NCBI GenBank assembly: GCA_040904945.1
Contig: JBBDSM010000117.1
Span: 38,934 to 102,933, forward strand
Reading direction: 5' to 3'
Source: JAWLHJ01 sp040904945
GTDB lineage: Bacteria; Gemmatimonadota; Gemmatimonadetes; Longimicrobiales; Gaopeijiaceae
Length of the DNA stretch: 64,000 bases
Shown piece by piece: positions 16,629-25,375 of this stretch. The translations under genes were made by a program, and so were the position numbers. How positions within the stretch are numbered: the stretch's first letter is position 1; the number at the start of each line of letters is the position of its first letter. Under the pieces are notes generated by a model that was not told the DNA's origin, made no database searches, and worked only from the letters and a program-made list of their open reading frames with translations.

Positions 16629-18027
16629 CCTCGTCTTCCTTGTCATCGTCCGAGGTATCCGCATCGGACGTCGTTTCGTCGTCGGAGTCGGCCGGGGCAG
16701 GTTCGTCGTCCCCGTCCTCGTCGGACGCCGCGTCGACCTCGACCACCGTCAGCTCGTCGATGAGTTCGAGAAGCCGATCGGCATGTGCCTCGCCGATGCC
16801 GGCAATCTCCAGGAAATCCCTGCGTTCCAAATCGATGATCTGGAGAAATGTATCATACCCGGCCTCCGACAAAGCCGCCAGGGCTGCCGGAGCCAGGTCC
16901 AGCTCTGAAAGCGGGAAATCGGCGGTCTCGAACTCGTCCTCGGGCGTGCTCTGGAGGCGGGAGAGATCCTCACCACGCTCCATCCACTCGCGCGACCCGT
17001 ACAGATCGATCTGCCAGCCGATGAGCTGGGAAGCCAGACGCACGTTCTGACCGTTCCGACCGATGGCCAACGACAGCTGGTCCTCGTCGACGATGGCGGT
17101 GACGACCTGGCGCTCGACATCGGTGAACACCTTCGACACCCGGGCCGGCGCGAGGGCTCGGCGAGCGAATACCTCGGTATCGGGATGCCATGGCACGATG
17201 TCGATGCGCTCTCCTCCGAGCTCCGACACGACCGCCTGGACGCGTGAGCCCTTCAGCCCGACGCAAGCGCCGACGGGGTCGATCGACTCGTCCCGGCTGT
17301 ACACCGCGATCTTGGTGCGACCTCCCACTTCGCGGGAGATCTCCTTGATCTCGACGATTCCCTGATGGATCTCCGGCACCTCGAGCTTGAACAGGGCCGA
17401 AACGAAGCCCGGGTCGGCACGGGACAAGATGAGGCGCGGGCCCTTCGGGGTCTCCTCGACCTTCTTCAGCACCGCGCGGATGGGATCGCCCTGGCGGAAC
17501 CGTTCCCGGGGATTCTGGTCCTTCCATGGGATGATGGCTTCGGCGTCGCGCGACCGGTTCATCATGACCACGAGCTTACCGCGCTCGGTCTGCTGGACCT
17601 CGCCCGAGAGCAGCTCCCCGACCTCATCTTCGAACTCGTCCCGGATCCGCTCCCGCTCGTTCTCGCGGACCCGCTGGACGATGCGCTGCTTGACGGCCAT
17701 CACCGCGTTTCGGCCGAATTGGGTGAAGTCGACCGGGATCTCCATGACGTCGCCGACTTCGAAGGTGTCGTCGTCCCAACGCGCTTCCTCGAGGGAGATC
17801 TCCGACGCGGAGTCCTCGACCTCCTCGACGACACGGCGTAGGACGACGATGTCGAACTCGCCGGTCTCCTCGTTGATGTCGATCTCGGCTTGGACCGTCG
17901 GTCCATAGATACGTGCGAGCCCGGCCAGGATCCCGTCCTTGACGAGGTCCGCCATCTCCTCTTCAGTCAGGCTCTTGGTCGACGCTACGTCTCTGAATGC
18001 CGCTACGATCTGGGCCGCGTTCGCCAT
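16612..18027 (-). CDS. nusA: Transcription termination/antitermination factor NusA
   Basis: Binds RNA polymerase and modulates pausing, termination and antitermination. With the ATG preceded by AGGAG the protein has 471 residues: N-terminal polymerase-binding domain (about 1-125), S1 domain, two KH domains with VGACVGLKGSRVQAVV and IGRNGQNVRLASQL, and a helix-hairpin-helix-like module (ALSEAGYDTFLQIIDL). It ends in about 36 very acidic residues (DEDGDDEPAPADSDDE onward), a tail not found in most NusA. A longer frame to 18105 lies inside rimP and is rejected. Confidence 0.96.
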   Translation of the reverse strand: MANAAQIVAAFRDVASTKSLTEEEMADLVKDGILAGLARIYGPTVQAEIDINEETGEFDIVVLRRVVEEVEDSASEISLEEARWDDDTFEVGDVMEIPVDFTQFGRNAVMAVKQRIVQRVRENERERIRDEFEDEVGELLSGEVQQTERGKLVVMMNRSRDAEAIIPWKDQNPRERFRQGDPIRAVLKKVEETPKGPRLILSRADPGFVSALFKLEVPEIHQGIVEIKEISREVGGRTKIAVYSRDESIDPVGACVGLKGSRVQAVVSELGGERIDIVPWHPDTEVFARRALAPARVSKVFTDVERQVVTAIVDEDQLSLAIGRNGQNVRLASQLIGWQIDLYGSREWMERGEDLSRLQSTPEDEFETADFPLSELDLAPAALAALSEAGYDTFLQIIDLERRDFLEIAGIGEAHADRLLELIDELTVVEVDAASDEDGDDEPAPADSDDETTSDADTSDDDKEDEDGEDA

Positions 18028-18037
18028 CTCTATCTCC

Positions 18038-18529
18038 TCACTTCCACGTGAAGACGAGGTTCGCCTTCCGAATCCGATCCAAGGGCACATCGACCTCGTC
18101 GCCATTCGGCAATTTCAGCCTGACCTGCCCACCCCCCTCACCCATGTCCTCGAGGCCCAGAAGCTCGCCCTCGAGTCGGGTCTGCTCTCCGAGCAATGCC
18201 TCGGTTCCCTGCACGACGATCTGCTCGCCACGGAATCGTCGGTAGTCCGACTCACGCACCAGCGGCCGATCCACGCCCGGCGACGACACCTCCAACGTGT
18301 AACGGTCCGACAGGGATTCATGCTCATCGAGCCATGGCTCGAGCCCCCTGCTGACGGTGGCGCAGTCGTCGACCGTGACGCCCTCACCCGGGTCGTTCTC
18401 GGGACGGTCGATGCGGAGCTTGAGCAGGGGGCGACGTCCACTGCCCCCCCACCGGACATCGACCAGCTCGAAGCCGAGCGCGGCTACGCGGCGCTCCAAC
18501 TCCTCGGCGATCTCCGGTACCACTTGCAT
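18038..18529 (-). CDS. rimP: Ribosome maturation factor RimP
   Basis: 30S assembly factor. The start MQVVPEIAEELERRV gives 163 residues, the family length. The N-terminal domain shows LGFELVDVRW and LKLRIDRPE, then VDDCATVSRGLEPWLD and the very conserved LEVSSPGVDRPL; the C-terminal SH3-like domain ends IRKANLVFTWK. A much longer upstream frame would start inside a low-complexity leader with no family similarity. First gene of the nusA-infB superoperon. Confidence 0.94.
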   Translation of the reverse strand: MQVVPEIAEELERRVAALGFELVDVRWGGSGRRPLLKLRIDRPENDPGEGVTVDDCATVSRGLEPWLDEHESLSDRYTLEVSSPGVDRPLVRESDYRRFRGEQIVVQGTEALLGEQTRLEGELLGLEDMGEGGGQVRLKLPNGDEVDVPLDRIRKANLVFTWK

Positions 18530-18555
18530 CGAACCGACCCCCCTATCAAAACCAA

Positions 18556-18583
18556 GGGGTACGCCGCGGAAGCGACGAACCCC
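18556..18583 (-). promoter_or_regulatory. Hairpin in rimP leader
   Basis: A 12-position stem with one T-T mismatch and one G-U pair around a TTCC loop lies 27 bases upstream of the rimP ATG, just after the leader terminator. It may affect ribosome access to rimP. Confidence 0.4.
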
Positions 18584-18596
18584 AGTCACATCGAAC

Positions 18597-18622
18597 AAAA
18601 AAGGGGGGCGACCTACACCCCC
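18597..18622 (-). terminator. Terminator-like hairpin with T6 in the rimP-nusA leader
   Basis: On the minus strand a G5/C5 stem (18618-18622 with 18604-18608) is followed by six T residues (18597-18602). It lies downstream of the predicted promoter at 18668-18696 and upstream of rimP, so it can act either as the end of the phasin-like transcript or as an attenuator within the leader of the nusA operon. Confidence 0.55.
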
Positions 18623-18667
18623 ACTTCGTTTGAAACCCACCCCGACGGGCGTGCTGTCCGGCCAGAG

Positions 18668-18696
18668 AATATAGGGGAAGCGGCAGGTGCTCTCAA
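18668..18696 (-). promoter_or_regulatory. Sigma-70-type promoter of the rimP-nusA-infB operon
   Basis: On the minus strand TTGAGA (18691-18696) is separated by exactly 17 bases from TATATT (18668-18673). This is close to consensus in an otherwise GC-rich stretch. The expected start near 18661 gives a leader of about 130 bases to rimP. Confidence 0.65.
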
Positions 18697-18755
18697 GCCG
18701 CCCCGAGGAGGCCGCGCGCCCGGACTCGGGCCCACGTCCTACGGGACCCCGACGT

Positions 18756-19088
18756 TCAGGCCGGTCCGCTGGTCCCTCGCTCGCTCTCCAGCGCTGAGAC
18801 GCGGGCACGGAGCGTGTCGAGCTCCGCCCGTAGCGCATCGATCTCGGAATGGTGCGCGAAGTCGAGTCGCTCTTTCGCGTCGCCGGCCGCGCTCTGGGCG
18901 CGATCGAGGGCCTCCTTCATGACCTGCTTCGCCCGGTCTGCGGACAGGTCGCCTCGGTCGCGGGCGTCCTGAATGGTCTCTTCGAGTGCTTCCTTGAAGG
19001 CGGAGAGCACGCCGATCCCCTGGCGAATCCCGTCGGAAACGCGCTCCTTCGGTCCCTGCTTTTGTTGCTTCCCGGACTGGTCCGTCAT
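18756..19088 (-). CDS. Small phasin-like coiled-coil protein
   Basis: About 110 residues, highly charged and helical, with no signal peptide or membrane segment. MTDQSGKQQKQG leads to GIRQGIGVLSAFKEALEETIQ, then RDRGDLSADRAKQVMKEAL and a C-terminal leucine-heptad coiled coil (HSEIDALRAELDTLRARVSAL). The RGDLSADRAKQVM pattern resembles phasin/granule-associated proteins and similar small helical proteins. Whether this organism makes polyhydroxyalkanoate cannot be told here; no PHA genes are in view. It follows murA by 90 bases on the same strand. Confidence 0.7.
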   Translation of the reverse strand: MTDQSGKQQKQGPKERVSDGIRQGIGVLSAFKEALEETIQDARDRGDLSADRAKQVMKEALDRAQSAAGDAKERLDFAHHSEIDALRAELDTLRARVSALESERGTSGPA

Positions 19089-19178
19089 TGGATTTCTCCG
19101 ATTTGCGGCTGAGCGAACTGGACGACAAGAGCGGCGCTCCATCACACTCTACGTGGAACGCGACCGAAAAGTTCGCCC

Positions 19179-20453
19179 TCAGGCGCGTTCGATCCGGGCT
19201 CCGAGTGCCTGCAAGCGCTCGTCGATCCGCTCGTAGCCCCGCTCGATCTGATGAATATTCCCGATGCGGCTCGTGCCTTCCGCACCGAGAGCGGCGATGA
19301 GCAGCGCCATGCCCGCGCGAATGTCCGGGCTCTCCACGACTCCACCGCGAAGCCGGGTGGGACCCACGACCACCGCCCGGTGCGGATCGCACAGGATGAT
19401 CGACGCGCCCAGCGCCACCAGCTTGTCCGTGAAGAACATGCGCGACTCGAACATCTTCTCGTGGACGAGGACGGTGCCGTGGCACTGCGTCGCCGCGACG
19501 ATGGCGATGGAGGTCAGATCGGCCGGGAACGCCGGCCAGGGTCCGTCGTCGAGCTTCGGCACGTGGCCGTAGGCGTCGTCCCGGACGTGGTGCGGCTCTT
19601 TTCCCCGCACCAGCAGGTCGTCGCCCTGCACGTCGCACTCGATACCGAGCCTGCGGAAGCCGATGAGCGTGGAGTCGAGGTGCTCGATGGGCGCCCCCTC
19701 GATGGTCAGGTCGCTGCCCGTGACGGCGGCCAAGCCGATGAACGAGCCCGTCTCGATATGATCCGCGCCGATACGGAACCTGGCGCCCCCGAGGGAGTCG
19801 ACCCCGTCGATCTCCAGCACGTGCGTGCCCGATCCGCTGATCCGGGCGCCCATCGCGTTCAGGAGCCGACAGAGGTCCTGGACGTGCGGCTCGGCCGCCG
19901 CGTTGCGGATGCGCGTCCGGCCACCCGCCAGCACGGAGGCCATGATCGCGTTCTCGGTCCCGGTAACCGATGGCTCATCGAGGAAGAAGTCCGCCCCCGT
20001 GAGCTTCTTCGCCCTGATCCTGAACCCGCCGTTCAGCTTCACGGTGGCGCCGAGCGCCTCGAACGCGAGGAAATGCGTGTCCATGCGTCGCCGCCCGATC
20101 ACGTCCCCCCCCGGTGGGGGCAGCTCGACGTCCCCGAACCGGGCCAGGAGCGGACCGGCGAGCAGCAACGAAGCCCGGATCCTTTCCGCGAGGTCCCGGT
20201 CGATCTCCCCACCCCGCACGCCGCGCGGGTCGACGGTGACTTCGTTCGGCCCACCCCAGGTCACGTCGGCACCGAGCGACGACACGATCTCGAGAAAGGT
20301 GAGCACGTCCCGAATCCGGGGAACGTTCTCCAGCGTGACCGGCTCCGACGCCAGGACGGTGGCGGCGAGGCACGGAAGGGCGGAGTTTTTGTTGCCGGCG
20401 GGACGGATGCGGCCTTCGAGCCGGTGGCCGCCTTCGACGAGGAAGCTTGCCAT
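19179..20453 (-). CDS. murA: UDP-N-acetylglucosamine 1-carboxyvinyltransferase, Asp-type
   Basis: First committed step of peptidoglycan synthesis: transfers enolpyruvate from PEP to UDP-GlcNAc. From MASFLVEGG the protein has 424 residues, the family length. Lys22 in AGNKNSALP matches the essential Lys22. The active-site loop reads LPPPGGDVIGRRRMDTHF, so the position of the nucleophile-like Cys115 of E. coli is Asp117 here. Asp at this site is known in mycobacterial and chlamydial MurA and gives fosfomycin resistance. Later motifs such as NAAAEPHVQDLCRLLNAMGA are normal. An upstream in-frame extension is proline-rich and atypical, so I reject it. Confidence 0.93.
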   Translation of the reverse strand: MASFLVEGGHRLEGRIRPAGNKNSALPCLAATVLASEPVTLENVPRIRDVLTFLEIVSSLGADVTWGGPNEVTVDPRGVRGGEIDRDLAERIRASLLLAGPLLARFGDVELPPPGGDVIGRRRMDTHFLAFEALGATVKLNGGFRIRAKKLTGADFFLDEPSVTGTENAIMASVLAGGRTRIRNAAAEPHVQDLCRLLNAMGARISGSGTHVLEIDGVDSLGGARFRIGADHIETGSFIGLAAVTGSDLTIEGAPIEHLDSTLIGFRRLGIECDVQGDDLLVRGKEPHHVRDDAYGHVPKLDDGPWPAFPADLTSIAIVAATQCHGTVLVHEKMFESRMFFTDKLVALGASIILCDPHRAVVVGPTRLRGGVVESPDIRAGMALLIAALGAEGTSRIGNIHQIERGYERIDERLQALGARIERA

Positions 20454-20620
20454 GGAGTGGATGGGTGCGGGAGGAGGCGGTGCGGGCGACGAGCGCCCGA
20501 ACTTACCCAGACCCGAACGCGCCCAGCAACCGAGCCAACCCGGCCCCGGGCCCTCTCCGAAGCCGGCCATCGCGCGGTTGGCGCTGGATCTACGGGGAGC
20601 CTGCCGGTTAGACTTCATTC

Positions 20621-21196
20621 ATGCACATGATGTTCATGATCCAGGCAGCGCTTCCGCAGGTGGTCGAGCGTCGGGACGCACTCACCATGGCCGCCGACAT
20701 CGCCGTCGTGGTCACGGGACTCGCCGTGATCGCGCTCGCGGTGGTCTTGATCGTCGCGGTCCTCGAAGCACGCGCGACCCTGCGCGAGGTGCGTATCGGA
20801 GTCCGCCAGAACCTTGGTCCGGTCTCCGACCGGGCACGGTCGATCTCGGACAACGTCGAGACGATCACGGATACACTGAGAGTGGAAGTACGACACCTGC
20901 GCTCCTCCGTGCGCGCCATCAACGACCGCCTCGAGCAGGCGTCCGACCACATGGAGGACCGGATCGAAGAGTTCAACGCGCTGCTCGAAACCGTCCAGTC
21001 CGAGGCCGAGGACATCTTCCTCGACACCGCCGCCACGGTTCACGGATTACGTGAAGGAGCACGGTCGATCGGAAGGAATGCCAAAGAGCTGCACGACTCA
21101 TCAGACACGGGTCCTGAAGATGCTTCCGGTGCCAGGAGGCCGGCAGGCGATCCGATCGGACGCGCGGCCGCCGAAGCGGATCGCGACGCCGTCTGA
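20621..21196 (+). CDS. DUF948-like membrane-anchored coiled-coil protein
   Basis: 191 residues: a hydrophobic segment at about 23-47 (ADIAVVVTGLAVIALAVVLI), then a long amphipathic helix with regular heptads (LREVRIGVRQNLGPVSDRA through DHMEDRIEEFNALLETV) and a polar tail. This is the layout of DUF948/YtxG-type general-stress proteins. The role is unknown. It diverges from murA, and the downstream phospholipase C-like gene follows after 25 bases, so the two may form a transcript. The first ATG is used; an ATG at residue 22 is also possible. Confidence 0.65.
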   Translation: MHMMFMIQAALPQVVERRDALTMAADIAVVVTGLAVIALAVVLIVAVLEARATLREVRIGVRQNLGPVSDRARSISDNVETITDTLRVEVRHLRSSVRAINDRLEQASDHMEDRIEEFNALLETVQSEAEDIFLDTAATVHGLREGARSIGRNAKELHDSSDTGPEDASGARRPAGDPIGRAAAEADRDAV

Positions 21197-21221
21197 ACGC
21201 TTCCGGCCCAGCTGGCGTGCC

Positions 21222-22211
21222 ATGAGTTCCTTGCTCTCGCGGGCCCTGTTCATCGTGACCGGATGGTTTCTGCTGACCCCCGACGAGGTGGCAGCGTGGG
21301 GCCCGGCGACCCACATCGCGCTCGGTGAAGCGGTGCTCGCATCGCTCCATCTCGTCCCGCCAGCCGTGCGCGCGATCCTCGAGCGGTACCCCCTGCACTT
21401 CCTCTATGGCTCGGTGGCCGCGGACATCTCGTTCGCCAAGAAGTACGTGCCCACCGGTCGGCACTGCCACGACTGGTCCGTCGGCGAGGAGATCCTGGCG
21501 TCGGCCGAGACCGAGCGGCTCGCTTCGGTCGGGTACGGCTATCTGGCCCACCTGGCGGCCGACACCATCGCCCACAACATCTTCGTGCCCCGGCAGCTCC
21601 TTCTGACCAGCACGACGCAGGCGCTGGGTCATGCCTACTGGGAGCACCGCATGGACATGCACGTCGGCGAAGACTTTTTGTCGCTCGCCCGGCACGTCGT
21701 CATGGATCACGACCACAGCGAGGCCGACACCCTCTTCGACGACGTGCTGAGCCGAACCATCTTCACGTTCGGCACGAACCGCCGGATCTTCCGCGGGATG
21801 ATCCAGTTCCAGGGATACGAGCGGTGGCAGAAGGTCTTCAGCCAGGTGCTTTCGAAGTCACGCTTCGACCTTCCGGACCCCACGGTGGACCGGTATTTCG
21901 AGACCGCCTTCGAGCGCGTGATCGGCTACCTCAACGATCGATCGGGGTCGGCCGCGGCCGAGGCGGACCCGGTCGGCGACCTCAATCTGAAGCTCGCGAA
22001 GAAGGTTCGCCGTCGTGCCCTCTCGGATCAGAGGGCGGCCCATCCGGAGGCGCTCGAGGAGATGGCCGAAGCGTTCTTCCCGCTGCCGAGCGAGCGCTCC
22101 GTTTATTGGCCGCAGATCAGCGAGCCGGAGTTCGCGGCCGGGATCACGTCCTGGAACGGAGGCCGTCGCACGCTTCCGCGCGCCCCGGCATCCGAAGAAG
22201 AGGGGTCCTGA
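21222..22211 (+). CDS. Secreted zinc-dependent phospholipase C-like protein
   Basis: About 329 residues with an N-terminal signal sequence (MSSLLSRALFIVTGWFLL) and a predicted cleavage just before Trp of WGPATHIALGEAVL. In the zinc-dependent PLC/S1-P1 nuclease fold the mature N-terminal Trp and the following His are metal ligands, and both fit here. Further candidate ligands are HDWSVG, HLAADTIAHN and HAYWEHRMDMH. The substrate is not predictable; phospholipid hydrolysis is only the family reading. The C-terminus is charged and disordered. An upstream in-frame extension overlaps the previous gene and is rejected. Confidence 0.75.
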   Translation: MSSLLSRALFIVTGWFLLTPDEVAAWGPATHIALGEAVLASLHLVPPAVRAILERYPLHFLYGSVAADISFAKKYVPTGRHCHDWSVGEEILASAETERLASVGYGYLAHLAADTIAHNIFVPRQLLLTSTTQALGHAYWEHRMDMHVGEDFLSLARHVVMDHDHSEADTLFDDVLSRTIFTFGTNRRIFRGMIQFQGYERWQKVFSQVLSKSRFDLPDPTVDRYFETAFERVIGYLNDRSGSAAAEADPVGDLNLKLAKKVRRRALSDQRAAHPEALEEMAEAFFPLPSERSVYWPQISEPEFAAGITSWNGGRRTLPRAPASEEEGS

Positions 22212-22266
22212 CGGAGGCGAGGCGGGCGACGGATCACGCCGGGCGAGGGAGGCGCGACGTGGGGGC

Positions 22267-23697
22267 TCAGTCGTCGAGCCCGGTCCGCAGCAGCTCGCTC
22301 ACCTGACGTGGGTCGGCCTGCCCCTGCGAGCGGCCCATGACACGTCCCATGAGGAAACCGAGGATCTTCTTCTCTCCGGCCCGGTAGCGGTCCACCTCCT
22401 CGGGGTGCGCTTCGAGCACCTCGGCCACCCAGGTCTCGAGCCGCGCGGTGTCGCGGATCTGGACGAGTCCTTCGCGCTCCACGATCTCGCGCACGGGCGT
22501 CTCGTCGTCCGGGAGTAGCGCCAGCACCTTCTTGGCCGCCGAGTCCGACACGACGCCCTCCTTCACGAGCTCGAGGATCTCCACGATCCGTGACGGGCCC
22601 ACCGGAAAGCGCTCGGGGGCCTCGCCACGCTCGTTCATGAGCGCCTGCACCGGCCCCATCACCCAATTCGCGGCCAGTTTGGCGTCACGGGCGCCCTGCA
22701 CCACCGTCTCGAAGTACTCGGCCGTGGCCCGGGCCTGGGTCAGCACTCCGGCGTCGTACTCGGAGAGCGCGTACGCTTCCATGAAGCGGGTCCGCCGAGC
22801 GGCCGGGAGCTCCGGAAGCTCCGCACGGGCGTCGTCGAGGGCTTCGGACTCGATGAGGAGAGGCGGGAGGTCCGGGTCGGGGAAGTACCGGTAGTCATGG
22901 CTCTCCTCCTTGGAGCGCATCGGCCGCACGGTGCCCCGATGGTCGTCCCAGAGGAGCGTCTGTTGCTCGATGCGCCCGCCAGCGTCCAACACCTCGCGTT
23001 GCCGGGCAATCTCGATTTCGAGCGCCCGCTCGATGCCTGAGAACGAGTTCACGTTCTTGATCTCGGTCTTGGTGCCGAGCGTGTCCGAGCCCACGGGGCG
23101 CAGTGAGATGTTGGCGTCTGCGCGGAGGCTTCCCTCCTCCATGTTGCAATCGCTCACGTCCACATACTCGAGGATCTGCTTGAGGGCACCGAGGAAAGCG
23201 CGGCTGTCGGCCGGGGAGCGAAGGTCGGGCTCCGTGACGATCTCCACGAGAGGGGTGCCCGCGCGATTCAGATCGACGGCACTCTTCCCTGGAACCCGGT
23301 CGTGGATGAGCTTGCCCGCGTCTTCCTCCATATGGATACGGTGAATCCGGACCGTCCTCGGGCCGTCGGGCCCGGCGAACACGAGGGTGCCGTCCGTCGC
23401 GAGGGGCTCCTCGAACTGGCTGATCTGATACCCCTTGGGGAGATCCGGATAGAAGTAGTTCTTCCGAGCCCAGACGCTCCGGTCGTGGACCGTGCAATCG
23501 AGGGCGAGCGCGGTCCGGAGCGCCAGCCGCACGGCCTCGGGGTTCACGGTCGGGAGCGCGCCGGGCAGCCCCAGACAGACGGGACAGACGTGGGTGTTCG
23601 GTGCGTCCCCAAAGACCACCCGGTTGCCGCAGAACAGCTTCCGCTCAGTGCGAAGCTGCACATGGATCTCGATGCCGATGACGACTTCCCAGCTCAC
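22267..23697 (-). CDS. gatB: Asp-tRNA(Asn)/Glu-tRNA(Gln) amidotransferase subunit B
   Basis: Kinase/tRNA-binding subunit of GatCAB, which converts misacylated Glu-tRNA(Gln) or Asp-tRNA(Asn) to the amides. 476 residues from the GTG that overlaps the gatA stop. WEVVIGIEIHVQL opens the cradle domain; Cys residues in LFCGN and CPVCLGLPG are typical zinc ligands; PDLPKGYQISQFEEP follows, and the C-terminal helical and YqeY-like domains end the protein. It is last in the gatC-gatA-gatB run and converges on the phospholipase C-like gene with 55 bases between. Confidence 0.96.
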   Translation of the reverse strand: MSWEVVIGIEIHVQLRTERKLFCGNRVVFGDAPNTHVCPVCLGLPGALPTVNPEAVRLALRTALALDCTVHDRSVWARKNYFYPDLPKGYQISQFEEPLATDGTLVFAGPDGPRTVRIHRIHMEEDAGKLIHDRVPGKSAVDLNRAGTPLVEIVTEPDLRSPADSRAFLGALKQILEYVDVSDCNMEEGSLRADANISLRPVGSDTLGTKTEIKNVNSFSGIERALEIEIARQREVLDAGGRIEQQTLLWDDHRGTVRPMRSKEESHDYRYFPDPDLPPLLIESEALDDARAELPELPAARRTRFMEAYALSEYDAGVLTQARATAEYFETVVQGARDAKLAANWVMGPVQALMNERGEAPERFPVGPSRIVEILELVKEGVVSDSAAKKVLALLPDDETPVREIVEREGLVQIRDTARLETWVAEVLEAHPEEVDRYRAGEKKILGFLMGRVMGRSQGQADPRQVSELLRTGLDD

Positions 23698-25067
23698 GAC
23701 GCGGTCCCTCCGGGCGAGGCTTCGAGGGCGGCGCCGACCCGGACGGTCGTGTCCTCCCGCCACCACGGCGCCAGGATCTGGCCTCCGACCGGCAGCCCGT
23801 CGAGCGAGCCGATGGGGACCGACATCCCGGGAATCCCGGCCAGATTTGCGGTCACGGTGAAGACGTCGGACATGTACATCTCGACGGGGTCGTCGATCCT
23901 CTCTCCGATGGGGAACGCGGTCGTGGGGGTGGTCGGCGTGAAGAGCGCATCGACACCGGAGTCGAAGACCTCGCGAAAGTCCCGCCTGATGAGGGCGCGG
24001 GCCCGCTGGGCCCGGCCGTAGTACTGGTCGTAGTACCCTGCCGAGAGCGCGTACGTCCCCAACATGATCCGGCGCTTCACCTCCGTACCGAAGCCGGTCG
24101 AGCGTGTCGCCTCGTGCATAGCCCCGATGTCGTCGGCCTCACGCCGGACGCCAAAGCGCACACCATCGAAGCGCGACAGGTTGCTCGACGCTTCGGCCGG
24201 CGCCAGCACGTAGTAGGTCGGGATCGCGAAGCGCGAATGCGGTAGCGACACCGGGCGGAGCTCGGCTCCCGCTCGCTTCAAACGCTCCAGCGCCGCGTCG
24301 ATCAGCCCGCGGATCCCCGCGTCGAGCGTATCCGGTAGGTACTCCTCGGGCACACCCACGACGAGCCCCTCCACGCCCTTCCCCGCCGCGTCGACGAGCG
24401 TCGGGGCAGCCCGATCGACCGAGGTCGCATCGAGGGGGTCGTAGCCCGACACGGCCTCGAGGAGACGAGCGGCGTCGACCACGGTCCTGCCGAAGGCGCC
24501 GATCTGATCCATCGACGACGCGAACGCGACCAGGCCGTAGCGGCTCACCCGGCCGTACGTGGGCTTGAGGCCCACCACACCGCAAAACGCCGCCGGTTGC
24601 CGGACGGATCCTCCGGTCTCGGATCCGAGCGCCATCGACACGTATCCCGCCGCCACCGCGGCCGCCGAGCCTCCCGAGCTACCACCGGTCACCCTCGTGC
24701 GGTCGTGCGGATTCCGGGTCGGGCCGAACGCCGAGCTCTCGGTGGAGGAGCCCATCGCGAACTCGTCCAGATTGGTCTTCCCCACGACGACCGCGCCAGC
24801 CGCCCGTAGCTTCCGGATCGCGGTCGCCTCGAACGGGGAGCGGTACCCTTTCAGAAGGCGGGATCCGCAGGTGGTCGGGAGCTCCAGCGTGGCGATGTTG
24901 TCCTTCACGGCAACCGGGACCCCGGCGAGGGGGGCGTCCCCGTCGATAAGGTCCGTCGCGGCGCCAGCGAGGTCGTTCGCCAACGAGATGAAGGCGTTCA
25001 GCCCTTCCGGCCCCGCCTCGGCGGCCCGAATGCGATCGACGACGTCGACCGCCCGTCCGCGCGTCAC
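23694..25067 (-). CDS. gatA: Asp-tRNA(Asn)/Glu-tRNA(Gln) amidotransferase subunit A
   Basis: Glutaminase subunit that releases ammonia for the GatB site. 457 residues of the amidase-signature family with the Ser-cisSer-Lys triad: Lys55 in PVAVKDNI, the Ser of GGSSGGSAAAV (about 129-138) and the nucleophile in GSETGGSVRQPA (Ser about 154). Its ATG overlaps the gatC stop and its stop overlaps the gatB GTG. The missing direct GlnRS or AsnRS route cannot be tested from this window. Confidence 0.96.
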   Translation of the reverse strand: MTRGRAVDVVDRIRAAEAGPEGLNAFISLANDLAGAATDLIDGDAPLAGVPVAVKDNIATLELPTTCGSRLLKGYRSPFEATAIRKLRAAGAVVVGKTNLDEFAMGSSTESSAFGPTRNPHDRTRVTGGSSGGSAAAVAAGYVSMALGSETGGSVRQPAAFCGVVGLKPTYGRVSRYGLVAFASSMDQIGAFGRTVVDAARLLEAVSGYDPLDATSVDRAAPTLVDAAGKGVEGLVVGVPEEYLPDTLDAGIRGLIDAALERLKRAGAELRPVSLPHSRFAIPTYYVLAPAEASSNLSRFDGVRFGVRREADDIGAMHEATRSTGFGTEVKRRIMLGTYALSAGYYDQYYGRAQRARALIRRDFREVFDSGVDALFTPTTPTTAFPIGERIDDPVEMYMSDVFTVTANLAGIPGMSVPIGSLDGLPVGGQILAPWWREDTTVRVGAALEASPGGTAS

Positions 25068-25375
25068 GAGGAATCCTCCTCGGCGTGCACGCCGGGAGGG
25101 GGCGGCACCACGAAGAATCCGTCCTGGAAGGCCGGCGCCATGGAAGACGGATCGAGCCGCTCGGGTTCAGCCACGGTCTCTTCCGAGGCACGGGTCGACC
25201 TCCGCTCCGCCCACCGACCGTCATCGGGCACGTCGTCGTCCTCGAGGGCGCCGAGCGCGTCGACGTGCTCCAGGATCGAGTTCAGGTCGTCGGTCATCCG
25301 CTGCAGCTCGTCGTCGTCGAGTCGGAGGCGGGCCAACCGGGCGATCCTGAGCACTTCCCCGCGATCGACGCTCAT
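25064..25375 (-). CDS. gatC: Asp-tRNA(Asn)/Glu-tRNA(Gln) amidotransferase subunit C
   Basis: Small linker subunit that wraps GatA and GatB together. 103 residues with RGEVLRIARLARLRLDDDEL and LNSILEHVDALGALE, the conserved helix pair, then the extended segment ending PAFQDGFFVVPPPPGVH, typical of GatC. Overlaps pcrA and gatA by 4 bases each. Confidence 0.93.
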   Translation of the reverse strand: MSVDRGEVLRIARLARLRLDDDELQRMTDDLNSILEHVDALGALEDDDVPDDGRWAERRSTRASEETVAEPERLDPSSMAPAFQDGFFVVPPPPGVHAEEDSS

